In this document: positions 23,001 through 35,814 of the stretch, piece by piece
Layout of the letters: each line of letters starts with the position of its first letter
Position numbering within the stretch: the first letter of the stretch is position 1
Source: Halichondria panicea
Taxonomy: Eukaryota; Porifera; Demospongiae; Suberitida; Halichondriidae
Length of the DNA: 64,000 nucleotides
Direction of reading: 5' to 3'
NCBI RefSeq assembly: GCF_963675165.1
Contig: NC_087382.1
Coordinates: forward strand, 1,426,001 to 1,490,000
Notes under the pieces: model-generated
The model's database searches: none
The model's input: only the letters and a program-made list of their open reading frames with translations
What the model was told of the DNA's origin: nothing
Program-made: the position numbers and the translations under genes

Positions 23001-24460
23001 ATGGCTCCACCCTGCACACCACGATTGTTACTGAGAGTTGTGGGTCCATTGAACTCCACTCGACTGCTTAGAGCATACACAGGGTTTACATTATTGCTAA
23101 CATTGTTAACTCCCGTAAATGACAAGTTAGAATGCACTACGTAAATGATATTTTCACCCTCTAAATTGTCAAATATGCTTGTATTAGTATTTATTAAAGT
23201 TGAGATAGCAACCGCAATCACTCCATCTTGTTGGGTTGCTCTGTTATTTGTGAGCAGAGAATCGGAAATGATCACAGTGCCATCAGCAACAAAAAATACT
23301 CCACCAATGTCAGCACTGTTATTTTTAAACATGACTTTGGAGACAGATATAGTTCCAGTATATACCAAAATCGCTCCACCAGAGGGTGCCTTGTTGTTTG
23401 TTAGCTTGCTATCGGATATCAGTAACTCTCCATTCAAAACCAAAATCGCTCCACCTGATCTTTCAGCACTGTTGTACGCTAGCTCACTGTCAGAGATTGA
23501 GACACTCCCAAACCAGATATTAATTGCTCCACCGTCACGAATAGCACTATTGTTTAGTAGCGCACAGTTGGAAATGAACAAATTAGTTCTGAAGGTGGAA
23601 ATCGCTCCACCATATTCAGCGATATTATCCATAAAGTTACAGAAACTGATTGAAACATTAACTGCCGAAATACCGCCACCACTATAATAAAAATCACTGG
23701 CATAAATCGCTCCACCACTGTAATAAACGCTATTATTTGTAAAGTTGCACCAACTGATAGTCACACTTGAAGAGGCCACCTCCACTGCTCCACCATATGT
23801 AGTACCAGTATTGGAAGTGAATCTTGAATCATTAATAACAGTTTGCTTTGAGTAAATGTAAACTGCACCACCATTGTTATTAAAGAAATCACTCTTTTCA
23901 ATGCACACAATATCAGCTTTAACATACAATGCTCTGTCAGTGCTAGTGTCGTTTACAAAGAGAACTTGTTCAATTTTCACAGTTACCACATGAGTGATCG
24001 TGGTGATCCAGAGTGTACAAGATTCCAACTTTAGCAATTTCAGGTCTACCAAAGAGCATTCATCGATATATAATTCTTGAGAAATGTAGCCTGAACTTTT
24101 TTTATCACCTGCTCCTGTGAAATTCAAACCTTCAATACTCAATGCACGGATATTAGATAAATACACTGCTCTACCAGTTGTGTTGGCATTGATAGTGGCA
24201 TTTTGGCCAGCAATAATCACCTCTCTGAAATTACAAATGTAAAGCATTTCACTTAATAAATGATCACCAGACAGAAAGCTCAAGGTGAGTTTGTCTCCAC
24301 CAGACAACAGGTCTGTTTGAACAAGCTGCTCGAGAGTGAAACAAGTTCTATTTTGGTAGTCATTACACGAGTCAGTTGAATCCACTGACACAATGTGATA
24401 GTGCTCACTCCTGGTAACAGTAGCTAGGGTCAGTAGCAGCACCACCCAGGTGCAGTGCAT
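20010..24460 (-). pseudogene. B-type beta-helix / multi-TM surface protein, copy 1, tail frameshifted
   Basis: Signal peptide MHCTWVVLLLTLATVTRS, then a beta-helix with tandem FxNN / GGAI rungs, the Cys module RSGVLCGECEPGLSL, about nine hydrophobic segments and a proline-rich tail. It is single-exon and nearly identical to 55,189-59,637. The A-run at about 20,432 has seven A where copy 2 has five. This shifts frame at the end of the last membrane segment and terminates after a short aberrant tail, leaving the normal tail (20,010-20,327, with YQQL and APLTTEDYRP) in another frame. The ectodomain and membrane region remain open, so a tail-less protein could still be made. A homopolymer sequencing error is an alternative. 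Confidence 0.8.
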
Positions 24461-24973
24461 GTTCTCTCCGATACTATAAGATTACAAGCTAATCCGGCAG
24501 TGTCAGAATAGTGCTATTGCTTCTTCTATATACTGTATATCATCTATAGAGTGGAATAAGATAGCGGTCACCAGCAATTGATATTATGAGGCTCAAATTC
24601 TTATCAGTCATTACACTTAGTTTGCACAGTTATAACTTACCTAATCGATTTCCCTTTTCAGCTTACAAGATCCAAACACAGTCTCACATGCACGTGTGAA
24701 TACAGTAGTGGAGTATAGAGGTAGGACTATATATTAGGCCAAAGGGTGTAGTATCACTGCATGCAGTAGAGCTGTCATCAGATACAAGTCCAAAGCACAC
24801 ACAGAAAATTCCTAATAGGATTACATGTATAGAGATGTTGTTATAGTTCAGACAACCCAATTAGTAGCTGCTTCCCAAGGGAGAAGTGCATGTATACAGT
24901 GTAATACGTTTACATGCTTATAGTATACATACTATATAGATCTACGACCTGTGTTTTTAAGCACACTCCCATG
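24461..24973. other. B-type upstream region
   Basis: It starts with the conserved 18-base leader next to the ATG at 24,460. The block is nearly identical to 59,638-60,150 and probably contains the promoter. No gene is seen. Confidence 0.5.
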
Positions 24974-25078
24974 CATATTTCCCTACAATCTGCTATATTT
25001 CCTTCCAATCTGCCGTATTTCCTTACAATCTGCCATATTTCCTTACAATCTGCTATATTTCCCTACAATCTGCCATAT
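24974..25078. repeat. 20-bp minisatellite, about five units, at a recombination junction
   Basis: Units follow catatttcc[ct]tacaatctg with single-base variants. The array is shared with 60,151-60,255. In this copy it joins directly to the interior of an A-type coding sequence at 25,079. In copy 2 it is followed by unrelated DNA. Confidence 0.9.
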
Positions 25079-28000
25079 GGGAAAATCCAACACCTCGGTT
25101 GCACCCTCTGGATAATCCAAGACCCTGTATTGCAATGCAGCAATGATAAACCGCAAGAGTTTGGAATAAGAGAGTACAACGAGTGTACCTAGGGCAGCAA
25201 CTGGGTTCCTGTTGGAGAGGAGCTTTGCAAATGAGTCAAAGTACTTACTCAAAATGATTATTAAGAACATCAGAAGAAACAGGTAAGCAGGAAAGACAAT
25301 CTGAAGGAGCACTTTTGCATGAGAGTTCATTCCATCATAAAAGCATGTCTCAATACCCAAGTCAAGATTCACCCACGATATGAAAACTGTCAAAGGGTTA
25401 TGAAAAAGTATAAAGATCGACTGATTTGCAGCTAATATATTAGTGTAGAAGATTAGCCCATGGATAGTGCCTGTTGCTATGGTAATGTTGAAAAGGAGAA
25501 TGAATGCAACTAGTACTATGCCTGCCAGGGCAAACGGGAGTAGCAGGAGAAGGTAACAGTTTGAACAGAGTTCACATCTTGAAGTACCTAACACAAGACT
25601 GAGCCCTGGTTCACATTCTCCACACAAGACACCACTTCGATTGTAGGCACATTGTTCGTCAGGGTTGCTTAGACTGATGTTGACTGGCTTTAGTACACAA
25701 TAGTCAAATGTACAGTTACTAACAACATACCCACTTCCGTTAGTGGTATTAGTCACTCCTATCCATATGTTGTTATTGCTTTCCAATTTTATGGTCCCAT
25801 TTTCTTCAGAACAGTTTGTTATCTGCTGCAACTAGACTGGATCACAGTCACACTTGCACTCAATTGAGGACATAATTGGTTGGAGTCCAATAGAGCAATC
25901 ACACTTTTGAAAAGATATGTTTAGAATTTGTTTTGAAATTCCCAAATTGTTGCATGGACCCTCAGCATAGAGTTCCACTTGAGCAGAGCTGTCTTGTGAG
26001 AATACATTGTACTCTAATTCTGTGCACTGATTGCCAACTTCTTGTTGTGCTTGTCCTTCTTTGAGACGATCAACTCTACGGCTCTCAGTGATAACAGAAC
26101 TGTGAATTATGGCGTTATTCATTGGATTTCCAGCTTGGTCTACAGCCATAACACTGATTGTGAATGCTTGTCCCTTTCTAACAGAAATGGTTTGCTTGGT
26201 GGTGTTACACAACTTCACTCTGACAGCCTTCGAAGCTATCGATGAATAATGCACAGTATTGTTCAAGTACTCAAATTCGTTGTCTGATGAAGAGAGTTCG
26301 GCTGATACATCCACCGTACACCTGTCAAACAGACCTCCGTAAATATCTGCTCCTGACTTGGAAGCTGTGTTGTTAGTCAAAAAAGTGTTGCGATGATTAA
26401 CTGATGTATTGTTCAAACACTTAAGTACTTCTTCATATGAAGACTGGGAAGTTTGCACTAAAGGTATCAAAGTCTTAACAAAATTGATATCAAAACCGTA
26501 GAGATCTTGAGTTTAAATGAAGCATTCTGTTCGTGTCAGATCTCCTGCAGTAGTTACATCCTCTCCTCTACACACACCACTCTCAGTACTGTCTGCCACA
26601 AATATCCCCCCTCCATATTGAGCCTTGTTATTGTGGATTTCCAGTATGACCAGCGTTTTACTAAGCTCTAGCTCCAAGTCCTGTTTCAAAGTATATATCT
26701 TGGAACTTTGTTGTAGATACACTCCACCTCCGCTATTGTTTGCTGAGTTTGACTTGATTTGGACGTAAGCGTGAGAAAAAGCCTTAATGTTTGAAGCAAC
26801 TGCATAAATACCTCCTCCATTTTGAGCGTCATTTTGATCTATAATACTCACAAACAGTACAGGTTCTATGTCACTACATGTACACGGGACAAAGTTATCA
26901 TTAAATATACAACCAGTAGTGACCTTCGAATCAAATTCAATTTCGCTTGAGTATGCATAAATCCCACCACCATTTTGTGCTGTGTTGTGAGAAATCTCTA
27001 TGGGATAGTGAACAAAGAGTGTGCTCTCTCTCAGAAACACACCTCCTCCAAAGGTAGCAGTATTGTTAGAAATGACCACTCCTTCTGCATTGATATAGAT
27101 TTGACTCTGGACTGCTCTGATGGCTCCACCCGGCACACCATGATTGTTACTGAGAGTTGTGGGTCCATTGAACTCCACTCGACTTCTTAGAGCATATACA
27201 GGGTTTACATTATTGCTAACGTTGTTAACTCCCGTAAATGACAAGTTAGAATGCACTACGTAAATGATATTTTCACCCTCTAAATTGTCAAATATGCTTG
27301 TATTAGTAATTATCAGACTTGAGATAACAACCGCAATCACTCCATCTTGCTGAGTAGCTCTGTTGTTTGTGACCACAGAGTCGGAAATGATCACAGTGCC
27401 ATCAGCAACAAAAAACACTCCACCAAAGTCAGCACTGTTATTTTTAAACATGATTTTGGAGACGGATATAGTTCCAGTATATACCAAAATCGCTCCACCA
27501 AGACTAGTTTCTCCATTATCAACTACAGCTTCATTATCTGTTATATTACAGCTCAAGATAGATGCATCACCCACGAAAAGTCCAATTGCTCCACCAGAGG
27601 TAGCCTTGTTGTTTGTTAGCTTGCTATCGGATATCAGTAACTCTCCAGTAAAAACCGAAATCGCTCCATCTGATCTACCAGCACTGTTGTACGCTAGCTC
27701 ACTGTCGGAGATTGAGACACTCCCTCCCTGGATATTAATTGCTCCACCGTCAAGAATAGCATTATTGTTTAGTAGGGCACAGTTGGAAATGAACAAACTA
27801 CTTCCAAAGGTGATAATTGCTCCACCAAAATTTAATTGAGCAATATTATTTGTAAAGTTGCACCAACTGATAGTCACACTTACAGAGTCCACTTCCACTG
27901 CTCCACCATATGCAGCAGTATTGGAATCGAATCTTGAATCATTAATAACAGTTTGATTTGATTCAATGTTCACTGCACCACCACTGTTACTGAAGAAGTC

Positions 28001-28539
28001 GCTCTTTTCAATGCACACACTATCAACTTTAACAGTCAATGCTCTGTCAGTGCTAGTGTTGTTCACAAAGAGAACTCGTTCAATCGTTACAGTTACTGTA
28101 TGAGCGATCTCGAGTGTACAAGCTTCCAACTTTAGCAATTTCAAGCCTACCAAATAGCATTGAGAAATGTACATATAGCCTGAACTACTTTCATCACCTG
28201 CTCCAGTGAAATGCAAACCTTCGATACTCAATGCACTGATATTAGATAACAGCACTCTACCAGTTTTGATAGTGGCATTTTGGCCAGCAATAATCACCTC
28301 TCTGAAATTACAAATGTAAAGCATTTCACTTAATAAATGATCTCCAGGTAGAAAGCTCAAGGTGAGATTGTCTCCACCAGACAACAGGGCTGTTTGAACA
28401 AGCTGCTCGAGAGTGAAATAAGTTCCATTTTGGTAGCCATGACACGAGTCAATTGAATCCACTGGCACAATGTGATAGTGCTCACTCCTGGTAACAGTAG
28501 CTAGGGTCAGTATAGCAGCACCAACCAGCTGGTGTGCAT
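25079..28539 (-). pseudogene. A-type beta-helix / multi-TM gene, disabled and 3'-truncated
   Basis: The leader and ATG at about 28,539 are conserved, but an extra ta near 28,512 shifts the signal peptide out of frame. Nonsense changes lie at 26,513-26,515 (CAA to TAA) and 25,832-25,834 (TTG to TAG). The gene is cut inside the membrane region (after GATEVLDFP), where it fuses to the 20-bp minisatellite, so several membrane segments and the tail are missing. The beta-helix is about 396 bp shorter than in the gene at 1-3,867, an in-frame difference of whole rungs. With four independent lesions, this is the clearest pseudogene in the cluster. Confidence 0.9.
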
Positions 28540-28556
28540 GTTCTCTCCGATACTAT

Positions 28557-30350
28557 AAAATTACAAATATAATTAATGCAGTATCAGTATACTAGCTGCT
28601 ATTGCTGCTTCTACTTTGTACTTAAAGCGTGTATACTGTAAAGCATCTACAGAGGTAGAACATGTGGAATAAGCTAATTAATGGTCACCAGAGCAGGGCC
28701 GTAAGAAACATTTTTAGGTGGGGGGGCAGAAAAAAGAAATGGACCCTCCCCGCCAGAGGCAAACTTTTTACATGTGTATGTTCTCAGAGATAAACAGGAG
28801 AAAGATATCGAGCTTCGTAAGAAGAAGGTCTTAGTTAGCCCTACCTTCTTCAATTCTGTTCGTTTATCTATGATTATATCCAGCTGTGTTGCACCATGTA
28901 GCATAAAACTCATACTTGTACTCTTTTGAATAATTATTGTGGTAATGAATTTGCTACAAATCTGCCAAAATTAGTACGTACCCTAAAAACAGAAAAAAAT
29001 CTGAAAACACTAAAATTCCTACCCGTCTATAATAGTTACAGTAAGGTAGCATATTTCCCACCTACTACACTTTTGCTATGTAGTCTAGTGGGGTTTAACT
29101 GTCATAAATTAGCACCTCAGGGCTACAAGGGAAAATATGGCTCATAAATTGGCACCTCAAGCATATGCAGCAAAAATGTTTTTCATTCTGTTTTTTCGAT
29201 GAATGAAGATGAATGCAATGTCTTGCATGAGAAACAAAATCAAAATGAAAACATAGAGACAGAGGGTGTAGTCTGTGGACTAGTTCATCAAAAATTCTGC
29301 TGTGTGAGGAGCTGCTTTAGAGACACTCTGGGAGAGGGCTTGGGCTCAGGCTGAGCTTTTTGCTCACTAGCATGCCTAGTACTGACTGACTGCACGCACT
29401 GCACTGGGCCTGTTCAGCAAAGAAAAAGAAGCTATTTTAATAATAATATAGGAGTGGCTATTTTAAGCTTACCTTTGCTTGCCTACTAGCCTGGCATAAG
29501 AGAGCTGGTCAGGGGGAGTGGCTCTGTACCATTCGCTTGGAGGGAGGGGCTGGCTGCTCATATTTTGTCCAGGCTGCGCAAGATTTGAGTGTGGACAGGA
29601 GCCCTGGTGTGGACGAGCTCTCTTTTCCTAGTTTTCTTCTTGTTTGAATAGTGTTGCTATGTGGTAGTCATGCAAGCTTATATAGGCTGGATGCATAGCA
29701 ACCAGTCAGCCAATCAGATGGGACATATATCAATTAATGCACAGTGCCTCGGGGTTTATGACAGTAAATCACACCTCCCCCTCGGGCTTACGCCCTTGTA
29801 GTCGGGAGGTTTACTGTCATAAACCCCTCTACACTGTACATTAACTAATACATATATACTTACCTATTACTGTATATACCTTTTAATTCCAGACCAACAG
29901 ACACAAGGACACAGTGCACAGATTGATACAGCAGTATAGCCAGAGACTGAGTATATAGCTATAGATCTATAAAAAAGCTGTATATTATAGTGTTATGTAC
30001 TGCATGGTCAGATAATTGTGAACAGAGTTGTCCCTGTATACATGTATTATAGAAAATGTTGGATATTACCAAAAATCCCTAACTACTATAGGAAAACATC
30101 ACAATGTCGTAATAATGTTTCTTATACTGTATAGTACCATCACCAGCAAATCAAACAGAAGAGCTATGACTACAGTATATCGATTAGCCCATAACCATGA
30201 CATTGTATATACACCTTCAAAGGATAGGCAGACAGATGATGGGATTCTATTATAAGTGTGAAACCATACCCGTGTGCACAAGGGTATAGGAGCATGGCCA
30301 TGAGGTTGTTGGAATAAAACTCTGCAATATTCATGGAAATGGGAGAGATG
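28557..30350. repeat. A-type upstream region with an internal insertion of about 800 bp
   Basis: It matches 3,886-5,075 except for about 29,050-29,865, which is absent there. The inserted part carries related sequences near both ends (ggggttta.gtcataaa) and a hairpin at 29,751-29,827. No gene is recognised. Confidence 0.6.
29751..29827. repeat. Hairpin with arms of about 18 bp
   Basis: ggggtttatgacagtaaa is matched by its inverse tttactgtcataaacccc across a GC-richer loop that is itself partly self-complementary. It is probably the end of a MITE. Confidence 0.7.
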
Positions 30351-30535
30351 GATATCCTACAATTATATATATATATAGTACCATCCCACATGGTGTCGGA
30401 TCGGTCAATGGGAGAGATGTTATGACATTGTCGAAGTGAGTTTTCGAATTCCCCCCCAGGCGAAAACATAGTTGATGACAACATGGGTTTTGGAGCTACA
30501 GAGAGATACATATAGTAACAGATTCAAGTAAGCAC

Positions 30536-30775
30536 TTAACACAATAAAAGCACCGCGGGTGCTGATGCCTCAGTGGAAGCATTTTTGTCTTGCAACTGAA
30601 ATAAATTTGCAAGTAAGGAAATGATTGACAAAGACTGTTGCTAAAAAGATGCATAAAGTTCAAAGTCCATAATAATGGCATTGCATGCTCGTTGGCAGTG
30701 GAGCTCTTTCCTCGCTACCAAGTGCAGAGCTAACTACTAAGTAGAGTATCAACATTCTATATGGGTAAGTTTTGC
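30536..30775. repeat. Inverted, diverged copy of the 11,590-12,000 dispersed repeat
   Basis: Shared landmarks are gcaccgcgggtgctgat and gcagagctaact.actaagta, in the opposite orientation to the module copies. Confidence 0.55.
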
Positions 30776-30898
30776 TACGCACTATTCTGAAAGGGCTGAT
30801 GGCATTCAAGTAAAAAAAAAGAGAGCTATAACTCAAGAACAAAGCATTATTTTCGAGTCCAAATCCAATAAAACATGGCTAGAAGCGTATAGAACTTC

Positions 30899-32593
30899 TT
30901 ACTTCTGCAATCGTCGAACAGCTACAGCAATAACACGCACGCACACACACACACACACACTGCCGTATACCTTGCTTACGCATGCGCACCGAGGCATGAT
31001 AATGGACTCACTTGCTTTAGAATCCAGCTTCTGTATATCCTGACATCGTTTAGTTACGATCTTATCAAATTTTTTTTGTTCTCTTTCTTTCTTTTTTAAC
31101 TCTTTTTCAGTCTTTTCTTTCTGTTTTTGTATAGCATCTTGAACGGATTTATTCCCTGTAAGTACGAGCTTGGCTGGATCAGGCTTTATAATGATAGGCT
31201 TCACTTTGAAAGTTGGTGTCTGTATGGTAAGTATGTCATGTATCGTAGATCGCTGTTCAAGTGAGTTATCTCGGGGAGGAGAATCAATGCCTGGGCGTTT
31301 TTCATCATCCGTACCGACAGGAGTCAGACGATATGGTTGCCGTTTCAGAGGGGTGAAGGCAGTACACATGTTAGGCTCATTCGAAAAAGTGGCTTTTCCA
31401 GGAAGTTTCCTAATCACAGCATTTTCATTTAGTGGATAAATTCCTGTAGTTTTGAATCCATTAATGATGTTGATGGCCGTCATGGACTCCACCCATGCTT
31501 TACTCAGCAGGCTGCAAAAACTGTAGATGTTCACCACTCTGCCTGGATTCTTCACTCTATAATCATGGCAAACCTGTCTCCAATGTACCTTAAAGGGGCC
31601 AAAGACACCCTTGTCTAAGGGCTGAGTGAGGTGGGTAGTATTTGGAGGGAGTGCGAACAAAATGACACATTCTTCTGCAGCAAGTTGAATGGTTACAGGA
31701 CTGTAATGAGAGGAGTGCCCATCCATCAGCAGAATAATGGGTCGAACAGCAGACGCATACCTTAAGAAGTGTCGCTTGAACCACTTATCAAAAATTGTTG
31801 CAGTCATCCATCCCTTATCAGAAAGAGCATAAATGGTGCCAGGTATCTCTCCAACAGCAAGCTCTGGGTTCATTTTCTTCCTTGCCCAGATTATCATGGG
31901 AGGTACGTACTGGCCGGAAGCACTCACGCATGCCACTACAGTAACTTGACTCTTCGTACCCTTGGTGACGTGGTAAGGCTGCTTATCGCTTTTTCGATGA
32001 ACAGTCTTCGGTGGTTTTGGCTCGAGGGGGAAGCCGCTCTCATCCATATTGTATATCAGCCCAGGTTGATCAGTCAGCTTCGACTCTTCTAGAGTTTCTC
32101 TAAGAGTACAAAAATATTCGGAGAGTGTCTCAGCGGAAGATGCCTTGACTCTAGCCACTGACAGACAAGAGGATGTCTTTAAAGAGACTTCAGGATGTCG
32201 CTTACAAAATCTAGCCCACCAACCATGCGTAACAGAAGAGGCATCAGTCTTTTCTTTGTTTTTTCGGATCAACATTGTTTCAACTAGAGACAAAACCTGT
32301 AATCTGGTGAAAGGATACCCAATTTCGGCTGACTTGATGAGGAAACACACTAACAGAGCCTCTTCTTCGACCGTGAAATATGTCCTTGGTCCACTCCTGC
32401 TCCCTGGCAAAACTCTTCCTGTGGCATTGTCATATAGAGTTGTCTTTGGTATACCATAGTCAGCGGCAGCTCTGGAGACAGCAACCCCTTTGTGAATAAC
32501 CGCATCGAGAGCTCGTTCCATGCTTCGCTTGCTCCAGGGGCGATATTTTTCCGGCCTGCATGCTCGTATTTTCTTATACTGAGGCGTACGCAT
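30899..32593 (-). mobile_element. pogo/Tigger-type (DDE_1, CENP-B-like) transposase gene
   Basis: The ATG at 32,593 (MRTPQYKKI) begins a psq-like helix-turn-helix (SRAAADYGIPKTTLYD). A CENP-B-type second HTH follows (GYPFTRLQVL, WWARFCKRHPEVSLK), then a DDE_1 catalytic core with YNMDESGF, LLMDGHSSHY and THLTQPLDKGVFGPFK, giving all three acidic residues. The frame is open for about 565 codons from the ATG. The C-terminus runs into a CA microsatellite, but an AAAGCAA|gtgagt donor near 31,012 suggests the last exon ends there. I did not find terminal inverted repeats. It could be an autonomous transposon or a domesticated gene; the intact core keeps both open. Confidence 0.88.
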
Positions 32594-33222
32594 GGGATCA
32601 GAATCAAACGAAAACACTCTATTGCGGAGAGGGGAACATCTCTTTCCGAGGCCAGGTAAACAGAACCTAGATAGATAAAGGAAAAAATGTATGCACCCTT
32701 GCAGATCTTGATATCTCACAGTCACTGACCTATTTAGGCTATTAGTTTCCATTCTCAAGCATCTCAAGTGCAGTGAAGGTGAGCTTCTTCTTCTTCCTGT
32801 GAGCACGTGGCTGGATCTCATGTGCAGGCATGCTGACTCAGCACTATACTAGTCGTCTCGCTCTTAGGCCGCAAGGGCCTCGCTCTTTGCCCTTGTTCTG
32901 AGCGTTTGCAGTGGTTCTTATGAGGCCTGGTAGGTACCAGAAGTCTCTCTGTCGTTCTAGAAGTCGTAGCATAGCTTTGAAACTATCGCAAGAGTCTATA
33001 GTCGGCAATAGGTTGCAAACGTCGCTTATTGAATGTTCGAACCACCGACTTTGAGCTGCTGCTGTGCAAGAGTAAAGCAACAGGATTACTTCTAATTGTG
33101 GTAGGCACGAGATCTGATCATTGTCTATTAGTGCATACAAAAAACTAGAAGATAGCTCTTACTGTCTCTTCAAACGGGCACACGAAAACTGGTGTTGTTC
33201 GGAAATTGGTTGCTTACTCTAC

Positions 33223-33256
33223 CAGGCCGTATTTTAATCGGCCTGGTCTCGAGGCT
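33223..33256. mobile_element. Short palindromic relative of the 7,846-9,254 element terminus
   Basis: accaggccgta..aatcggcctggt is followed by ctcgaggcta, the same end motif as the larger TIR element. It is very short and is probably a solo end or mini-MITE. Confidence 0.5.
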
Positions 33257-33264
33257 AATCTGGT

Positions 33265-33415
33265 ACAGACCTTTGCAGAGTTCGATGTCTAGAGCGGAAG
33301 TGCCTGTCACGTGAACCATTACATAACAAGATTGAATCTGGCTCATTCCTAACCAATTATTTTTCTCCAATAAAGCCTATTTAATTTTGTTAAACTGGGA
33401 AAAATTCGACCTATA
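33265..33415. repeat. Inverted copy of the 14,784-14,950 dispersed repeat
   Basis: gcctgtcacgtgaaccatta, gctcattcctaaccaatt and aactgggaaaaatt.gacc occur in reverse order relative to the module copies, with an insertion of about 20 bp. Confidence 0.6.
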
Positions 33416-33737
33416 TAGGAGGAAGGCTTTGAACATGAACAGCTAGCTAGCTGATGAGTATTTCCAATCGTTTTGTGAGTTACTATTAGTCACACAGCCT
33501 GTGTCAAAGAACTATATATCCAGCTGGAGCTAAGGCTTAGCTTCAAGCTTTTACTGTCTATGACTAGACTCTCAACAGCTTGCAGCAACACAAAATGAGC
33601 GGGCAGGCTGGGGCAAGCCACTTCATATAATACTGGGAAGCTACAATCCTATTTCAGACTTCTCTGAATAACTAGTAACAAGTAATTTAGTGATGCATCT
33701 TGAGAACTCACGTGATGTTGTGTGGCTTTAATGTACA

Positions 33738-35589
33738 TGTATCTTCTTCTTCTTCTTTTTCTTCTTTTTCACCTCCAGTTTTGGAGAGTAGCCCACGAGG
33801 GCAGATCACATGATGAGAAGGTACAAGCTCCACCCTCAGGTGGAGTTTAAAGTTAGAATGTTACTGCAGGTTTGCCGCAGATTGTGGGAGAAAGCGTAAG
33901 ATCCAGTCTTCTTGCACATTGGCATCAGATGGCCAGACTTGACCAAGCAGAAGGCCGCAGAGGTCCCCAGAGCTGTGGTCCTTTATGCTGGCTGGGGCAG
34001 CGGCTATGAGGGCCTCCCTGAGTGAGGAGAGAGCTGGGCAGGTCAGCAAGAAGTGCGAGGGTGATTCTACACCTAGATTGCAAAGTTTGCAGGTTGCATC
34101 TCCCGGTGCAGCGTTGGTTGATCTGTACCTAAATCTTGAGGCGTCAAGTTCTAGGCCATCACAGCCTGTGAGAAGCCTGATCCTGAAGTTAGAGGGGCCA
34201 TGAAGAGATCTGTCTTTCAGGGAGCATGACCACAGCTGGGAGGGCTTCCCAAGATGGGCAAGCAGGGATGAGATATTGAGGTGTGAGCATGCAGGAGTCT
34301 ACCAGATTTACATGCTGTTTGATGAGCATTGACTTTTTCGCAGCTGTTTTGAATGAGTCTTTGTTTTTTCCATTCAGAACCATGTTAGAAATTGGAGGGA
34401 ATGAGTGTGTAGAAGCTAGAGACGCCCATGTCTTGAGTACCCCAGTGAGAGTGTTTAGGAGCAGTCTTTCCATCAGGACTTTTTTGGGGAGGTCTTCTGT
34501 TGACATATTAGCTATAGAGTTAATAAAGCAGAGCTGCCTGCAGTCTACCATGGAGGAAATCCCCATTGATCCAATAAGGCTCGACAGTGCAAGTGAGGGA
34601 CATCTGGTCGGGAGACCCTGAATCGTACGCAGTATTTTCTGTGGGATTTTTCCAGCATTGTTAGTTCAGTTTTTGTGAGTGACCAAAGCTCTGACCCGTA
34701 TAGAGTAACTGGGAGGCAGAGAGAAGAGTATAATTTTGTGGGATGTGATGGGGTGGAGGCAGCCAAATCTTGCTCCAATCGAGTTCAAGGCAAAGAAGGC
34801 ACTCCTCCCTGCAGAGCAACGATTGGATATTTTTACCAGGCCAGATGTAGTTACCAGGCGCAAGATTCCTAGGTGAGAGTAGCTGTCTGCCTCTTGTATA
34901 GTTTCACGGCATACAAAAAAGGAGCGGGAGAGACGGCCAGACGAGCGGGATTTTGACGACTCCCCAAAGATTAAAACTGCAGATTTTGAAGAATTGATTT
35001 CATAACGCCAGGCACTAGCATAGTCTGAAACGATGTCAAGTAGAGATTGCAGCTTGACAGGAGTATCCGCAATGAGAGAGAGATCATCTGCGTACATGGG
35101 GGATGGGCAGTGAACAGAGGAGCCGACCATAGCACCAAGGCAGCATTCATCTAGTTGGACCAGAAGTGCATCCACGTAAACCGAGTAGAGCAGTGGGGAC
35201 AGGATTGCACCTTGGCGGACACCCTGTTTAATACTAAAGACACGAGACCTTTTACCCTTCAAAAGGAAGCAGGAGGAGGAGCGAGAGTACCAGTCGACCA
35301 GAAGGTGCCAGATTCTCGGATGAATGTTCTTTTCATGTAGTTTGACAAACAGGCCCTCATGCCAGACAGTATCGAAGGCCTTCTTGACATCTAGGAAAGC
35401 CACAAACGCCTTTTTCCCTAGGTCACGGAGAGATTGAACAGATTCTTGGAACACAAATGCAGTGTGTATCGAGCTATACCCTACTCTGAAGCCCCCCTGG
35501 AGGTGGTTGAGGGAAATACCATCTGCTGACAACTTGTCTAATATTAGTTTTTCTAATAGTTTCCCGACGTTGGATAAGAGAGAGATCAT
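33738..35589 (-). mobile_element. 5'-truncated LINE (non-LTR retrotransposon) with a decayed reverse transcriptase
   Basis: The frame starting at 35,589 encodes an RT domain: GGFRVGYSS, FLDVKKAFDTVWH, GVRQGAILSPLLYSVY and the catalytic YADDLSLIAD. After a frame break near 34,780 come the RT thumb (LYSSLCLPVTLYGSELWS) and a C-terminal region spread over two more frames, including LLTCPALSSLREALI near 34,040. The 3' end is a (GAA)n-like simple repeat at 33,738-33,772, read on the - strand. The 5' end (endonuclease) is missing. It is inactive by these lesions. Clade (CR1/L2-like or another) is not resolved. Confidence 0.88.
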
Positions 35590-35814
35590 ATATATATGAA
35601 TATCACATGACGGTAAATTCCGCTTTAGACGTCGAGTTGCAAGAACTCTGCAAAGGTCTGTAAGAAGGGTTGTGATAAAACAGGGAATGAGAAATGAGGA
35701 AATGAGGAAATAAGAAATAGGAAATGAGGAAATGAAGAAATGAGAACGAGAAATGAGCTGTTAGGCATATGGGCAGAGCAAGTCTGAAGACGAAGCTAAC
35801 ATCTACTGAGCTAC

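Larger units (their letters stand above)
11614..25078. repeat. Segmental duplication, copy 1 (pairs with 47,030-60,255)
   Basis: Direct repeat of about 13.4 kb containing the same ordered content as copy 2: a small 3' gene fragment, MITEs, the E-type gene, the B-type gene, the B upstream region and a 20-bp minisatellite. The E genes differ at only about ten coding positions from the signal-peptide ATG onward. Copy-specific indels include an element at 12,593-13,260 (copy 1 only), an element at 47,606-48,343 (copy 2 only) and one extra unit of about 303 bp upstream of the copy 1 E gene. Confidence 0.92.

Noticed and set aside
24974-25078. Regular 20-bp repeats that could suggest a CRISPR array
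   Set aside because: Units are directly adjacent without unique spacers, no cas genes are present, and the DNA is eukaryotic.
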